Positions 5,088-5,121 of a stretch of DNA of 5,121 bases are shown one piece after another (positions within the stretch are counted from its first letter, which is position 1; every line of letters begins with the position of its first letter). The notes beneath the pieces were generated by a model, which ran no database searches, was not told the DNA's origin, and worked only from the letters and a program-made list of their open reading frames with translations. Both the position numbers and the translations under genes were made by a program. Source of the stretch: Ruminococcaceae bacterium UBA866 (lineage in GTDB: Bacteria; Bacillota; Clostridia; Oscillospirales; Ruminococcaceae); contig DBGA01000043.1 of NCBI GenBank assembly GCA_002295325.1, forward strand, positions 1 through 5,121, in the 5' to 3' direction.

Positions 5088-5121
5088 ATCCTTATATCGA
5101 GAGCATCAAACCACTTGAGAA

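Noticed and set aside
5084..5121. A convergent minus-strand frame (ending LKWFDALDIRI-stop) entering from the right edge
   Set aside because: Only 11 codons are visible; an open frame of this length occurs often by chance and no family can be recognised.
5107..5121. Start of a possible rpmB terminator (TCAA-5 nt-TTGA)
   Set aside because: The stem is only 4 bp and the window ends before any T-tract could be seen.
1..5121. CRISPR arrays, insertion sequences, tRNA or rRNA genes, prophage or defence genes
   Set aside because: Looked for on both strands; no regularly spaced repeats, transposase motifs or RNA gene signatures were seen.

Overview
The window is AT-rich and looks like chromosome of a low-GC, probably endospore-forming Firmicute of class Clostridia. 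Evidence for this is a GerW/YtfJ-type sporulation gene, a DacF/DacB-like D,D-carboxypeptidase, ScpA/ScpB, strong AGGAGG-type ribosome binding sites, and several TTG starts. I would not place it below class level from the sequence alone.

Layout. Positions 1-4585 hold seven tightly packed minus-strand genes. In transcription order (right to left) they are a site-2-protease-family M50 metalloprotease, scpA, scpB, a DUF2953 (YtfI-like) membrane protein, a gerW/ytfJ-like gene, a secreted D-Ala-D-Ala carboxypeptidase, and the 5' end of an S4-domain pseudouridine synthase (rluB-like) cut by the left edge. Most gaps are 17-44 nt, and scpA and scpB overlap by 14 nt, so one long operon is likely. The only wider gap, 108 nt before the carboxypeptidase, carries a candidate sporulation (sigma-E-like) promoter. 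Positions 4586-4898 (313 nt) are a divergent regulatory region. On the plus strand, 4899-5087 encodes ribosomal protein L28 (rpmB), zinc-ribbon type. The last 34 nt contain no gene I can support.

How the genes fit together. ScpA and ScpB are the non-SMC subunits of the condensin that compacts and segregates the chromosome. The carboxypeptidase trims peptidoglycan stem peptides. GerW-family proteins act in spores. RluB-type enzymes modify 23S rRNA. This is a familiar Firmicute housekeeping and sporulation neighbourhood; in Bacillus scpA/scpB, dac and rluB genes are also near one another, and ytfI/ytfJ are adjacent.

I found no new defence, mobile or biosynthetic system. The most unusual signal is a 30-bp inverted repeat (27/30 identical). 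One copy is in the rpmB leader just before its ribosome binding site, and the other is at the start of the divergent M50 gene, so both mRNAs carry the same element in the same sense. Between the copies, two opposing promoters appear to share a palindromic TTGCAA -35 box.
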